The notes under the pieces were generated by a model. The model was not told the origin of the DNA. It saw only the letters and a list, made by a program, of their open reading frames with translations, and made no database searches. Shown here one piece after another: positions 52,647-61,784 of a stretch of 64,000 nucleotides of DNA (position 1 is the first letter of the stretch; each line of letters begins with the position of its first letter). Where the stretch lies: positions 227,340 to 291,339 of the forward strand of contig NZ_BNAF01000007.1 in NCBI RefSeq assembly GCF_014653155.1. Direction: 5' to 3'. A program made the position numbers and the translations under genes. This stretch comes from Sphingobacterium griseoflavum (GTDB taxonomy: Bacteria > Bacteroidota > Bacteroidia > Sphingobacteriales > Sphingobacteriaceae).

Positions 52647-53978
52647 ATGAAGATTTGGCAAAAGAATATACAGGTAGATAAATTTGTGGAAGCATTTACT
52701 GTCGGCAACGATCGCGCAATGGATCTGCAGCTTGCCGCAGCGGATGTGTTGGGCTCGCTTGCGCATACGAAAATGTTGAATGCTGTAGGGCTTTTGCCAA
52801 CAGCTGATCTGGCGGCCGTGCAGACTGAACTTAAGCATATTTATGCCGACATTACGGCAGGCAGATTTGCGGTCGAGGATTCGGTCGAAGATGTGCATTC
52901 CCAAGTCGAGATGCTATTAACGGAAAGGATCGGGGAAGCGGGCAAAAAGATCCATTCAGGACGCTCCCGCAACGATCAGGTATTGGTGGATCTCAAACTT
53001 TACTTCCGGGCAGAAATCGAACATCTCGTACTATCGGTCGAATCACTGTTTGAGAAGCTCATTGCATTGAGCGAAGAACATCAATCTATTCTTATTCCGG
53101 GCTATACGCATCTGCAGATCGCTATGCCATCATCATTTGGTCTGTGGTTTGGTGCCTATGCGGAAAGCTTGGTCGATGATCTGGAGCTGCTTAGAGCAGC
53201 GTGGAAAATATGCAACAAAAACCCATTGGGGTCCGCCGCGGGATACGGTTCTTCGTTTCCGCTGAATCGGACACTGACCACCGAACTATTGGGGTTCGAC
53301 GATTTAAACTACAACGTAGTCTATGCACAAATGGGACGTGGAAAAACCGAACGTACTCTGGCGCAGGCCATGAGTTCGATCGCTGCAACATTAGCTAAAT
53401 TTGCCATGGATGTGTGTCTGTTCATCAACCAGAATTTCGGATTTATATCATTTCCCGCCCACCTGACAACGGGATCAAGTATTATGCCGCACAAGAAAAA
53501 TCCAGATGTCTTCGAATTGATCCGTGCCCGATGCAACAAAATCCAGGCTCTACCCAATGAAATTGCGTTGATGACGACAAATCTACCGTCCGGCTATCAC
53601 CGCGATCTGCAATTGTTGAAGGAGAACCTGTTTCCATCGTTTCAATCGTTGAACGAATGTTTGGAAATTGCAACATTTATGTTGGGACATATTGATGTTA
53701 AAGAAAACATCTTAGACGATCCGAAGTATGATTACCTTTTTAGTGTAGAGGTTGTCAATAATGAAGTGTTGCAGGGAATTCCCTTTCGAGAAGCCTACCG
53801 GAACATTGGGCTGGCCATCGAAAATGGAACGTTCAAGCCAGCAAAAGAGGTTCACCACACGCATGAAGGCAGTATCGGCAACTTGGGCAACGACCAGATC
53901 GTGCGCATGTTCAACGAGGTCAAAGCCTCTTTTGGCTTTGAGAAAGTGCGACAAGCACTCGATACCTTGATTCAATAA
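52647..53978 (+). CDS. argH: Argininosuccinate lyase
   Basis: Last step: splits argininosuccinate to arginine and fumarate. 443 residues. Fumarase/aspartase superfamily: SGRSRNDQV and PGYTHLQIAMP near the substrate, and the mobile signature loop with the catalytic Ser in GSSIMPHKKNP. Found alone, 44 kb from argE and 10 kb from argC, while related bacteria usually keep it with the other arg genes. Convergent with galM. Confidence 0.95.
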   Translation: MKIWQKNIQVDKFVEAFTVGNDRAMDLQLAAADVLGSLAHTKMLNAVGLLPTADLAAVQTELKHIYADITAGRFAVEDSVEDVHSQVEMLLTERIGEAGKKIHSGRSRNDQVLVDLKLYFRAEIEHLVLSVESLFEKLIALSEEHQSILIPGYTHLQIAMPSSFGLWFGAYAESLVDDLELLRAAWKICNKNPLGSAAGYGSSFPLNRTLTTELLGFDDLNYNVVYAQMGRGKTERTLAQAMSSIAATLAKFAMDVCLFINQNFGFISFPAHLTTGSSIMPHKKNPDVFELIRARCNKIQALPNEIALMTTNLPSGYHRDLQLLKENLFPSFQSLNECLEIATFMLGHIDVKENILDDPKYDYLFSVEVVNNEVLQGIPFREAYRNIGLAIENGTFKPAKEVHHTHEGSIGNLGNDQIVRMFNEVKASFGFEKVRQALDTLIQ

Positions 53979-54012
53979 AAAAGGAGATGTTTACACCTCC
54001 TTTTTTATTGAA
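53971..54012. terminator. Bidirectional terminator overlapping both stop codons
   Basis: Perfect 16-bp stem TTCAATAAAAAAGGAG (53971-53986) with CTCCTTTTTTATTGAA (53997-54012), 10-nt loop. The left arm includes the last argH codons and the right arm the last galM codons, so one element serves both convergent genes. Confidence 0.9.
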
Positions 54013-55055
54013 AACCGATAGATGGTCTGCGATTCCAATACCTCTCCTGGGTGTAGGATGGTAGACGGCAAACGCTCTTGGTTCGGACTATCCGGATAGT
54101 GTTGTGTTTCAAAACAAAATGCGGTTCGAGGAAAATAGACCCCACCGGATTTTCCGCGGTCATTTCCGGTCAGGAAATTCCCGGTATATAGTTGTACACC
54201 GGGTTCCGTCGTCAACACGTCCAATCGGATGCCCGATAGGTCCGAATAAGCTGACGCCGCAGGGGTAGCGAATGTTTGGGTGTTAACAAAGCTGTGGTCG
54301 TAGCCATTGCCCATTCGCAGCTGTTCCTCTTCATCATTGATATCTTCCGCAATTTTTTTCGGTGCCCGGAAATCAAAAGCACTATGATCAACTGGCATCG
54401 CTGCTCCAAGCGGGATTTGCTGTTCATCAATCGCGATAAAATGATCGGATGGGATATGAACGACGTGCTGCAGGATATCGCTATGTCCTTCCCCGTTCAA
54501 GTTAAAGTAAGCATGATTGGTGAGGTTGACAGGCGTAGCGCTGTCAGTCTCGGCCTTGTAACGGATCAAGATTTCGTTTGCATCGCTTAGCTCATAAGAA
54601 ACCCGAACTTTGAGGTTGCCAGGAAAACCTTCTTCGCCGTCAGCAGAAACATAGTAAAAATCCACTTTTTTTTCTAAAGACACTTGTCTATCCCAAACTT
54701 TGGAATGAAAGCCGTTAGGTCCGCCATGCAGGCAGTTTCTCCCATTGTTTTGTTGCAGCACATAGGTTTTGCCATCCAGCTCGAATTGACCGTTGGCAAT
54801 GCGGTTTGCATAACGCCCAATCGTTGCGCCATGATAAGGTTCATCTGCCGCGAGGTATTCCTCGATACTATTAAATCCAAGCACGACATCTCGCAAGTCT
54901 CCAAACTTGTCGGGCACTAAGACGCTGACGATACGCGCGCCGTAGTCGGTAAACGCAACTTGCATACCCGATCGGTTTTTCAGGATAATTAAGTGCGTGT
55001 TTTTGCCATCGATTTTATGTTCGAAATCTGCTGGATGAGGAAGTTGGTATATCAT
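53991..55055 (-). CDS. galM: Aldose 1-epimerase (mutarotase)
   Basis: Interconverts alpha and beta anomers of hexoses such as galactose. 354 residues from ATG 55055; the frame is open to 55091 but MIYQLPHPADFEHKIDG is a better start. NRIANGQF, NGRNCLHGGPNGFHSKVW (catalytic His pair with the later NLTNHAYFNLNG) and the C-terminal catalytic Glu in LTTEPGVQLYTGNF are in place. No signal peptide. Shares its 3' end with argH through the terminator. Confidence 0.92.
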   Translation of the reverse strand: MIYQLPHPADFEHKIDGKNTHLIILKNRSGMQVAFTDYGARIVSVLVPDKFGDLRDVVLGFNSIEEYLAADEPYHGATIGRYANRIANGQFELDGKTYVLQQNNGRNCLHGGPNGFHSKVWDRQVSLEKKVDFYYVSADGEEGFPGNLKVRVSYELSDANEILIRYKAETDSATPVNLTNHAYFNLNGEGHSDILQHVVHIPSDHFIAIDEQQIPLGAAMPVDHSAFDFRAPKKIAEDINDEEEQLRMGNGYDHSFVNTQTFATPAASAYSDLSGIRLDVLTTEPGVQLYTGNFLTGNDRGKSGGVYFPRTAFCFETQHYPDSPNQERLPSTILHPGEVLESQTIYRFSIKKEV

Positions 55056-55193
55056 GGTACTTTTCAGGTAGTTTTTTTTAAAAATACGCAATACAGCTGA
55101 TAATGAAAAACAAAGTGTTAAAAGTCGTTACCTGTGTATAAACTTCATGTCGTTAGCAGTTCACTATCAGCTTTTTTTGTATGAAAAAGGTGG

Positions 55194-55274
55194 GGTAGTC
55201 GCATGGCACGACTACCGCTAGGCGCTTTATGCGAAAGAGATTTTCCTGTGTCCAGTTTAGAAATCTTATATTTG
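55194..55274 (+). promoter_or_regulatory. Hairpin and -7 box upstream of dgt
   Basis: GGTAGTCG (55194-55201) with CGACTACC (55209-55216), 7-nt loop and no T tract on the plus strand, then the -7 box TATATTTG at 55267-55274, 25 bp before the dgt ATG. The upstream TTTG box is unclear. The hairpin lies upstream of the expected start site. Confidence 0.4.
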
Positions 55275-55299
55275 CTGTCTCACAAAATCTACAGTTTAC

Positions 55300-56646
55300 A
55301 TGAATTGGAAACAGTTGCTGTCTGCAAAGCGATGGGGTTACGAACATCGGGAGGTGAGCGACCACTTGGATGCTCGCTCTGAATTTCAGCGGGATTATGA
55401 TCGGCTGATTTTCTCGTCACCTTTCCGGCGACTACAAAATAAAACACAAGTCTTTCCATTGCCGGGAGCGGTTTTTGTCCATAACAGATTGACGCATAGC
55501 TTGGAAGTGGCCAGTGTTGGGCGCTCGTTGGGCAGGCTGTTTTACAACCTCATGAAGAAAGAGAATCCGGCCATCGATACGGAATATCCGTTTTTGCAAG
55601 AGGTGGGAAACATCATTTCTTCCGCTTGCTTATCGCATGACTTGGGTAATCCGGCTTTTGGACACTCCGGTGAAGCTGCCATCTCGTCTTATTTTACAGA
55701 AGGAGGCGGACGTAAGTATCAAGAGCACGTGACGCCAAAGGAGTGGGCAGACTTAACGCACTTTGAAGGAAATGCTAATGCGCTACGCATCTTGACACAC
55801 CCGTTTAACGGAAAAGATAAAAAGGGCTACGCATTAACTTATGCAACGTTAGCATCTATCGTCAAATACCCCTGTGCGGCAATAGATGGCCATATCCGTA
55901 CAAACCATCATCGCAAGAAATATGGCTTTTTTGAAGGCGAAGCTGAAAGTTTTAAACAAATAGCCGAGGAGCTTGGCCTAGAGAGAGATCCAACAAATAA
56001 GAATGGATACCTCCGACATCCACTAGTATATCTTGTGGAAGCTGCGGACGATATCTGCTACAATATAATCGATCTGGAAGATGCGCATCATCTAAAGATA
56101 CTTTCCTATAGGGAAGTGGAAGAACTCTTGCTCCCTTTGTGTGGTGGTGAAGACCTCCGTTCGCGACTGGATGGGTTAAGCGATACAGGGAGCAAGGTCG
56201 AGCTGCTCCGCGCGAAGGCGATCAATACACTTATTCAAGGCTGTGCGTCGGTATTTGCCAATAATCAAGACAAGTTTTTAGCAGGAACTTTCGAAAGTGC
56301 ATTGATTGATGCGTTAGAGCCGCCCATCGTCGAACAGATGAAGAAGATCTCGAAGGTGTCGGTGGCGCAGATTTACAATGCGCCTACCGTGGTGCAAATC
56401 GAAATTGCAGGTTATAAAGTGATGAATGCACTTTTGGAGGAATTTGTACCCGCCTATTTGAAGACCAACAAAACGATGTTCGATAAGAAATTGGTTGCGA
56501 TGATTCCAGAGCAATTTCATACGGACAGCAATCAGGCCTATGCGAAGATTCGAGCTGTGCTCGATTTTGTGTCGGGTATGACGGATGTGTACGCTGTTGA
56601 CCTCTACCGAAAGATTAAGGGTATATCCATTCCTTCGCTAGATTAA
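55300..56646 (+). CDS. dgt: Deoxyguanosinetriphosphate triphosphohydrolase-like dNTPase
   Basis: Cleaves dNTPs to nucleoside and triphosphate. 448 residues. HD domain: RLTHSLEV (H66), LSHDLGNPAFGHSGE (H113-D114) and the later Asp in VEAADDICYNIIDLED. DRLIFSSPFRRLQNKTQV at 34-51 is the family N-terminal signature. Relatives are allosterically activated by other dNTPs. The next gene, topB, lies 122 bp downstream. Confidence 0.93.
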   Translation: MNWKQLLSAKRWGYEHREVSDHLDARSEFQRDYDRLIFSSPFRRLQNKTQVFPLPGAVFVHNRLTHSLEVASVGRSLGRLFYNLMKKENPAIDTEYPFLQEVGNIISSACLSHDLGNPAFGHSGEAAISSYFTEGGGRKYQEHVTPKEWADLTHFEGNANALRILTHPFNGKDKKGYALTYATLASIVKYPCAAIDGHIRTNHHRKKYGFFEGEAESFKQIAEELGLERDPTNKNGYLRHPLVYLVEAADDICYNIIDLEDAHHLKILSYREVEELLLPLCGGEDLRSRLDGLSDTGSKVELLRAKAINTLIQGCASVFANNQDKFLAGTFESALIDALEPPIVEQMKKISKVSVAQIYNAPTVVQIEIAGYKVMNALLEEFVPAYLKTNKTMFDKKLVAMIPEQFHTDSNQAYAKIRAVLDFVSGMTDVYAVDLYRKIKGISIPSLD

Positions 56647-56768
56647 TGAGGTACAGCGTGAATTTGTTGTTACGGCTGATAGCCTATTTTTGGTTTAGCC
56701 ATTAAGGTTTTGACAGTTCGGGTGGAGACGCGACATTTACATGATATTTTTACTTTTTAATTGACCAA

Positions 56769-58883
56769 ATGAAAGTCGTTATAGCGGAAAAGCCGTCGGT
56801 GGCGAGGGATTTAGCTCGCGTGATGGGAGCGAAGGAGGTGAAAGATGGTTATATCACCGGAAACGGATATGCGTTTACTTACGCATTTGGTCATTTGGTG
56901 CAATTATGTACACCCCAAGCCTACGGCTTTGCGACATGGTCCGTTTCTAACCTGCCCATTATTCCAGAGGCATTTCGATTGGAAGCCAAGAAGGTGAAAA
57001 AAGATGGGAAACAGATGGACGACATTGGCGCTGTTAAGCAGCTCAATACCATCAAACGTCTTTTAGACCAGGCGGAAGAAATCATTGTGGCTACGGACGC
57101 AGGACGAGAGGGCGAATTGATTTTTCGTAATATTTATTATTTCCTTAACGCCAAGGTTCCGTTCAGGCGCCTTTGGATATCTTCGCAGACCGACAAGGCC
57201 ATTAAAGAGGGCTTTGCAAACCTCAAAGAGGGCACGGAGTATGATAGCTTGTATATGTCTGCGCGCTCCCGATCGGAATCCGATTGGCTGATCGGGATCA
57301 ACGCAACGCAAGCGCTCACGTTGGCAGCCGGCAATAGAGGTTTGTTGTCGCTTGGTCGTGTTCAAACCCCTACCTTAGCTATGATCTGTTCCCGCTACTT
57401 GGAAAATAAAGACTTCAAGCCGCAGACATTCTATAAAATCCAGGCTGGGTTTGAAAAAGATAACATCAAGTTTAAAGCTACCTCTAATAAAATCGATAAA
57501 AAGGAAGATGCAGAAGGTGCTGTCGCAAAGGTATCTATTGGTTCGCAGGCGAAGGTTGTTAAAGTGGAAGCAAAAGAAACAAAAGAACAGCCTCCCTTGT
57601 TGTTTGATTTGACATCGCTGCAGCAAGATGCCAACAAGAAATATGGCTACTCGGCCGACCAAACATTGAGCATCGCGCAAACCCTGTACGAAAAAAAGGT
57701 CATTACGTATCCGCGGACAGGATCTCGTTATATCGGTGAAGATGTCTTCGAGCACATCGAAGACCTATTTCAACATCTCGCCGCTACTGCAGAGGAAGGC
57801 ATCGCTGCCATCAGTCGTAACCTAATAGGTGCCAAATTGAACAAAAGATCTGTTGACGACAAGAAGGTAACGGACCACCATGCTTTATTGGTTACCGACG
57901 AAAAGCCTGGACATTTGCTGAAAGAACAGAAGCACATCTACAATATGATTGCCAAGCGCATGGTAGAAAGTTTTTCGGACGTATGTCTGAAAGATATAAC
58001 CACGGTGAACATTGACGCCAATGGCGTGGAGCTGATAGCGAAAGGTACGGTAATTAAACAATATGGATGGAGGTTGTCTGCTGACCAAGTGGAGCTTCCC
58101 GATGAAGATAAAAATACGGATGATCAGGATAACGAAAATGCACAGCTGCCCAAACTAACTCCGGAAGAGCGGTTGGAAATACTTTCGCTGGATCTTACGG
58201 AGCGTTTTACCAAGGCGCGGCCGATCCATACCGAGGCATCGCTTTTAAAAGCAATGGAAACCTCCGGAAAAGAAATAGAAGACGACGAAATGCGCCAAGC
58301 AATGAAAGATTGCGGCTTGGGTACCCCTGCAACCCGCGCGGCAACAATTGAGACCTTGTTTCAGCGCGACTATATCAAACGCGAAAAGAAAAAGCTGATT
58401 CCGACCGAGAAAGGGCTGGCAGTTTATCAATTGGTAAAAGACCGATCGATAGCGAAGGTGACGCTGACCGGAAAATGGGAGCAAAAACTCGAAGAGATGC
58501 GCGCTAACAAGGTGTCCTATGATGTTTTCATGAAACATATCAAAGACTACACAGTCAAAATAACCAACGAATTGCTACAGCTACGAATCGCCATACAGCA
58601 CGAAGAGCTGAAACCATTGCAGAAAGGTAAAATCAAATGCCCTAAATGTGTAGCCGGGCAAGTGCAACTCTACGATAAGGTCGCGCAGTGCGACCACTAT
58701 GCGCGAGGCTGTGATTTTAAGCTTTGGCGTACGCTGAACGGTGTTTTTTTGGACGAGAAGGAAATGAAAAATCTGTTGGAGAAAGGTAAAACATCAACCT
58801 TGAAAGGGATTCGTGCCAACGATGGACAAATCATGGATGCCTGCTTGCTGTTACAGGATTTTAAAGTAAATGTGGGATTGTGA
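56769..58883 (+). CDS. topB: DNA topoisomerase III
   Basis: Type IA topoisomerase that decatenates and resolves recombination or replication intermediates. 704 residues. Toprim domain with E7 and D110-A-G-R-E-G-E116; active Tyr314 in ITYPRTGS. The C-terminus has one zinc-ribbon-like set, C624, C627, C641 and C648. The length is that of plasmid/chromosomal TopB of Bacteroidota. Topoisomerase III genes are also often carried on mobile elements, but nothing else here suggests one. Confidence 0.94.
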   Translation: MKVVIAEKPSVARDLARVMGAKEVKDGYITGNGYAFTYAFGHLVQLCTPQAYGFATWSVSNLPIIPEAFRLEAKKVKKDGKQMDDIGAVKQLNTIKRLLDQAEEIIVATDAGREGELIFRNIYYFLNAKVPFRRLWISSQTDKAIKEGFANLKEGTEYDSLYMSARSRSESDWLIGINATQALTLAAGNRGLLSLGRVQTPTLAMICSRYLENKDFKPQTFYKIQAGFEKDNIKFKATSNKIDKKEDAEGAVAKVSIGSQAKVVKVEAKETKEQPPLLFDLTSLQQDANKKYGYSADQTLSIAQTLYEKKVITYPRTGSRYIGEDVFEHIEDLFQHLAATAEEGIAAISRNLIGAKLNKRSVDDKKVTDHHALLVTDEKPGHLLKEQKHIYNMIAKRMVESFSDVCLKDITTVNIDANGVELIAKGTVIKQYGWRLSADQVELPDEDKNTDDQDNENAQLPKLTPEERLEILSLDLTERFTKARPIHTEASLLKAMETSGKEIEDDEMRQAMKDCGLGTPATRAATIETLFQRDYIKREKKKLIPTEKGLAVYQLVKDRSIAKVTLTGKWEQKLEEMRANKVSYDVFMKHIKDYTVKITNELLQLRIAIQHEELKPLQKGKIKCPKCVAGQVQLYDKVAQCDHYARGCDFKLWRTLNGVFLDEKEMKNLLEKGKTSTLKGIRANDGQIMDACLLLQDFKVNVGL

Positions 58884-58941
58884 AAGCGGGCTTCTGCCGG
58901 AAAATTGACCGCAAACAAACAATAACACCTTCTAAAAGCAA

Positions 58942-58949
58942 TATATTTG
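58942..58949 (+). promoter_or_regulatory. -7 box directly before the gene at 58956
   Basis: TATATTTG ends only 6 bp before the ATG at 58956. With the usual 5-7 bp to the start site the mRNA would begin at or next to the A of ATG. No clear TTTG box upstream. Confidence 0.4.
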
Positions 58950-58955
58950 CCCCTT

Positions 58956-59939
58956 ATGGCAGCAATACTGTATAATCCGTTTTCGGATTTTAAATTCGAC
59001 AATAATACATGCTTTCTCTCAGGCAAGCCGCTCGAATCGCCCGACGAACAAATTCAGGTATTTCCAGTATGGATGATGAGAACATTCGACCTGGAAGATA
59101 AACCTTTCAAAATGTTGGATGAAAATATGGTGACCTACAAGAAGCTCAAACTGCCGTGCTCAGCAAATGCGGCAGCATTATTTGAAAAGTTGGAGGAGGA
59201 AGTAGGAAGCGCGATGCAACAGGGGTATGATGCGGTAAAAGATCTTCCGCAGTTATCCCTTTTTCAGTGGGTTGCTAAAATACTCTACGGTGTGGTGTTT
59301 AATGAAATCCAGTCTGGTATACGACAAGCCCAATTAAGTGGAGAGCCAATGAATTTTTCGCAGGTTTTGGTTCAGAAATTCCGCAACTTGCATTTCATGT
59401 TGCAGTCCATCCGAACGGTTATGGAGTTCGAAAACCGTAATCCATTTTCAATTTTAGTCCTTCCGGTAGACAATGCGTCGACTGATTTCAATTACCGGGA
59501 CGAAATAAATACGCTTGTGTTTTCTTTCCGTATGAATGACTTTGCCCTCATTGCAACCTTGCAGGACAATGGTACGCATGCTATATATCACGAAGACGTG
59601 CTGAGGGCTATCGCTGGCCGGTGCTTACATCCGATACAGTTTGAAGAGATCTGCGCGCGTTATTTCTATTCGGCCTACCTCTTCAACCGCTTACCAGAAT
59701 ATACCTATATGGAAACGCCAGACAAGGTTTACGTCGAGCCTATGCCGCTCAACGATTGGACCATGAAGCCTATATTTGATCATTGGCAGGTGAAAACCTA
59801 TGGACAGGTCTTAGAGAACTTTTGGAAGCCTTGGGGATTTACTTTATTCGAGATAATAAAAGATCCAGAGAACCCAATGAGCTACATCCTCGATGAAAAC
59901 GGTCGATTTCGGGAACACGTGGATTTGGCAAAGGCATAG
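58956..59939 (+). CDS. Uncharacterised conserved protein
   Basis: 327 residues from ATG 58956; an in-frame TTG at 58947 lies inside the -7 box and is rejected. Soluble. Residues 8-50 hold CFLSGKPLESPDEQIQVFPVWMM, which reads like the start of an HNH-type protein, but the later metal-binding motifs are missing. The middle is helical and aromatic-rich (LFQWVAKILYGVVFNE). I know no function for it. The next gene follows after 38 bp. Confidence 0.75.
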   Translation: MAAILYNPFSDFKFDNNTCFLSGKPLESPDEQIQVFPVWMMRTFDLEDKPFKMLDENMVTYKKLKLPCSANAAALFEKLEEEVGSAMQQGYDAVKDLPQLSLFQWVAKILYGVVFNEIQSGIRQAQLSGEPMNFSQVLVQKFRNLHFMLQSIRTVMEFENRNPFSILVLPVDNASTDFNYRDEINTLVFSFRMNDFALIATLQDNGTHAIYHEDVLRAIAGRCLHPIQFEEICARYFYSAYLFNRLPEYTYMETPDKVYVEPMPLNDWTMKPIFDHWQVKTYGQVLENFWKPWGFTLFEIIKDPENPMSYILDENGRFREHVDLAKA

Positions 59940-59977
59940 ATCTTGCTTAAATTTGATAGACATATTAGGAGGTTAGG

Positions 59978-60406
59978 ATGAAAAAGTGGTTTGTATTTCT
60001 TTTTTTGTTAGTTGGATTGGGCGATTTATATGCACAACCTGTACCTGATACATCCATCGTCACCACCGTGGATACCTACCCTCAATTCAGGGGGGGCGTT
60101 CGGGGTTGGCATAGGTTTGTCCAGCAGAATCTAAATGTGCGAGATCTACTTAACGATTTGGATAGCACATCTTATGTAGATTATGGTTTGCGGCAGACAG
60201 CCGTCATGGAGTTTACGGTGTGTGAAGATGGCCGTGTCTGCGACGTGGAGATAGCGAACAAAAATAAGATTAGCCCAGCCTTTGCTGAGGAGGCATTACG
60301 TGTTATGAAGAAGTCCCCAAAATGGACCCCTGCCAAAAAGGATGGTCAAGGTGTTCGAACCCGATTTAAGCAGTCGATCACGGCACTGCTAGAGCAATCA
60401 AATTAA
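59978..60406 (+). CDS. Exported TonB C-terminal-like protein
   Basis: 142 residues. Signal peptide (about 1-20, ending DLYAQ), then YPQFRGGVRGWHRFVQQNLN, AVMEFTVCEDGRVCDVEIAN and EEALRVMKKSPKWTPAKKDGQ, the TonB C-terminal pattern of strand, helix, strand. It lacks the membrane anchor and Pro-rich linker of an energy-coupling TonB, so it is a free periplasmic domain. Such proteins are common in Bacteroidota with unknown job. Two Cys residues (in VCEDGRVCD) could form a disulfide. Confidence 0.78.
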   Translation: MKKWFVFLFLLVGLGDLYAQPVPDTSIVTTVDTYPQFRGGVRGWHRFVQQNLNVRDLLNDLDSTSYVDYGLRQTAVMEFTVCEDGRVCDVEIANKNKISPAFAEEALRVMKKSPKWTPAKKDGQGVRTRFKQSITALLEQSN

Positions 60407-60460
60407 GTCTTTCGTATTACTTGTTGTGGCCATTTTACATTTATAGCCGCAGGTATGATC

Positions 60461-61750
60461 TTAGTTAAGCGACCCTTCGACAATTTGCATGGCTTGATCT
60501 ATCTCATCCATTGTTACGGTCAAGTGTGGTCTAAAGCGAATGCTTTTTTCTCCACAACCCAATAAAAGAAGTTTGTTTTCCATCGTTTTTTCTAAAAACG
60601 AATCCCGACCTGCTGTACTGTCAAAGTCAAAGGCTACAATAAGTCCGAGGCCACGCGCATTCGATAGAAATTCCTTCCGATTTACGAGATCTTTTATCTG
60701 GGCAAGTAGGTAATCCCCCATATGTGCTGCTTGTTCAACAAGCGCCTCTTTTTCTATAATTTCCAAGATCAATTGAAAGCGCAACATATCTACAAAGTTC
60801 CCGCCGAACGTAGAATTGATGCGGCTGGATTGGATAAATACATGGTCCTGCACCCGATCGAATTTTTCCTTGTTAGCCAATATGCCGCATACTTGCGTTT
60901 TCTTACCGAACGCCAGGATATCGGGGACGATGCCGAAATGCTGATACGCCCACATCTTTCCTGTCATTCCAAGTCCCGTTTGTACTTCATCCAGTATCAG
61001 TAAGATGTCGTGCTGGTCGCAGACGCGCCGTAAGCTTTGGAAAAATTCCTTTCTGAAATGGTTGTCTCCGCCTTCGGCCTGTATGGGTTCGATAATGATA
61101 GCTGCAATACTGTCTGGATTTTGCAGGATGGCGGCTTCGATTTCCTTTATCGCCATCTTTTCCTCGCGGATCGTCTTGTTTATTGAGTCTTCAGTTAGCG
61201 GGAAATGGAGTTTAGGATTCGTGATGCGCGGCCAGTCAAATTTTGGGAAGTACATATATTTTCTGGGATCCTTGGTGTTCGTCAACGACAGCGTATATCC
61301 TGATCGGCCATGGAAAGCCTGCTTGAAATGGATGATTTGTGAGGCTTCACTGGTTTTGCCTTGGGCGAGGTTAAGTCTCGTTTTCCAGTCGAAAGCGGCT
61401 TTCAAAGCATTCTCTACGGCCAGTGCGCCTCCGCAGATGAAAAAACAGTAAGGAAGCTCTTGCGGTATAGCAACGCGGGCGAACGTTTCGACGATGTCTG
61501 CATATTCTTCTGGATAGACGTCAGATAGCGCCGGCTTGTTTATCGCCATGCGACCGAGAAACGATTGTTGAGCAACGATGTGCGGATGGTTGTAGCCTAC
61601 GGCAGACGACGCAAACATCGAGAACATATCTAGATAGGTGTCGCCATTTGTATCTTTTATAAAGGATTTCTCGGATTTGGCCAAATCAAGAACAATCGGT
61701 AAGCCATCGGCCAAGATATGTTTAGATAGTATGTTGTGTAACGCTCTCAT
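60461..61750 (-). CDS. lat: L-lysine 6-transaminase
   Basis: Moves the epsilon-amino group of lysine to 2-oxoglutarate; the product closes to 1-piperideine-6-carboxylate. 429 residues, class III PLP fold. FFICGGALAVENALKAAFDWK binds the phosphate, ILDEVQTGLGMTGKMWA holds the Asp, and the Lys is in ILAFGKKTQVCG, the pattern of lysine epsilon-aminotransferases. Follows the partner aldehyde dehydrogenase by 34 bp on the same strand, which supports the assignment. Confidence 0.92.
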   Translation of the reverse strand: MRALHNILSKHILADGLPIVLDLAKSEKSFIKDTNGDTYLDMFSMFASSAVGYNHPHIVAQQSFLGRMAINKPALSDVYPEEYADIVETFARVAIPQELPYCFFICGGALAVENALKAAFDWKTRLNLAQGKTSEASQIIHFKQAFHGRSGYTLSLTNTKDPRKYMYFPKFDWPRITNPKLHFPLTEDSINKTIREEKMAIKEIEAAILQNPDSIAAIIIEPIQAEGGDNHFRKEFFQSLRRVCDQHDILLILDEVQTGLGMTGKMWAYQHFGIVPDILAFGKKTQVCGILANKEKFDRVQDHVFIQSSRINSTFGGNFVDMLRFQLILEIIEKEALVEQAAHMGDYLLAQIKDLVNRKEFLSNARGLGLIVAFDFDSTAGRDSFLEKTMENKLLLLGCGEKSIRFRPHLTVTMDEIDQAMQIVEGSLN

Positions 61751-61784
61751 GCTGTTTTCATGTTATAAATAAACGTGTCAGGTT

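Noticed and set aside
56769..58883. Topoisomerase III as a sign of an integrated conjugative element
   Set aside because: No integrase, mobilisation or conjugation genes or direct repeats nearby; the neighbours are core genes.
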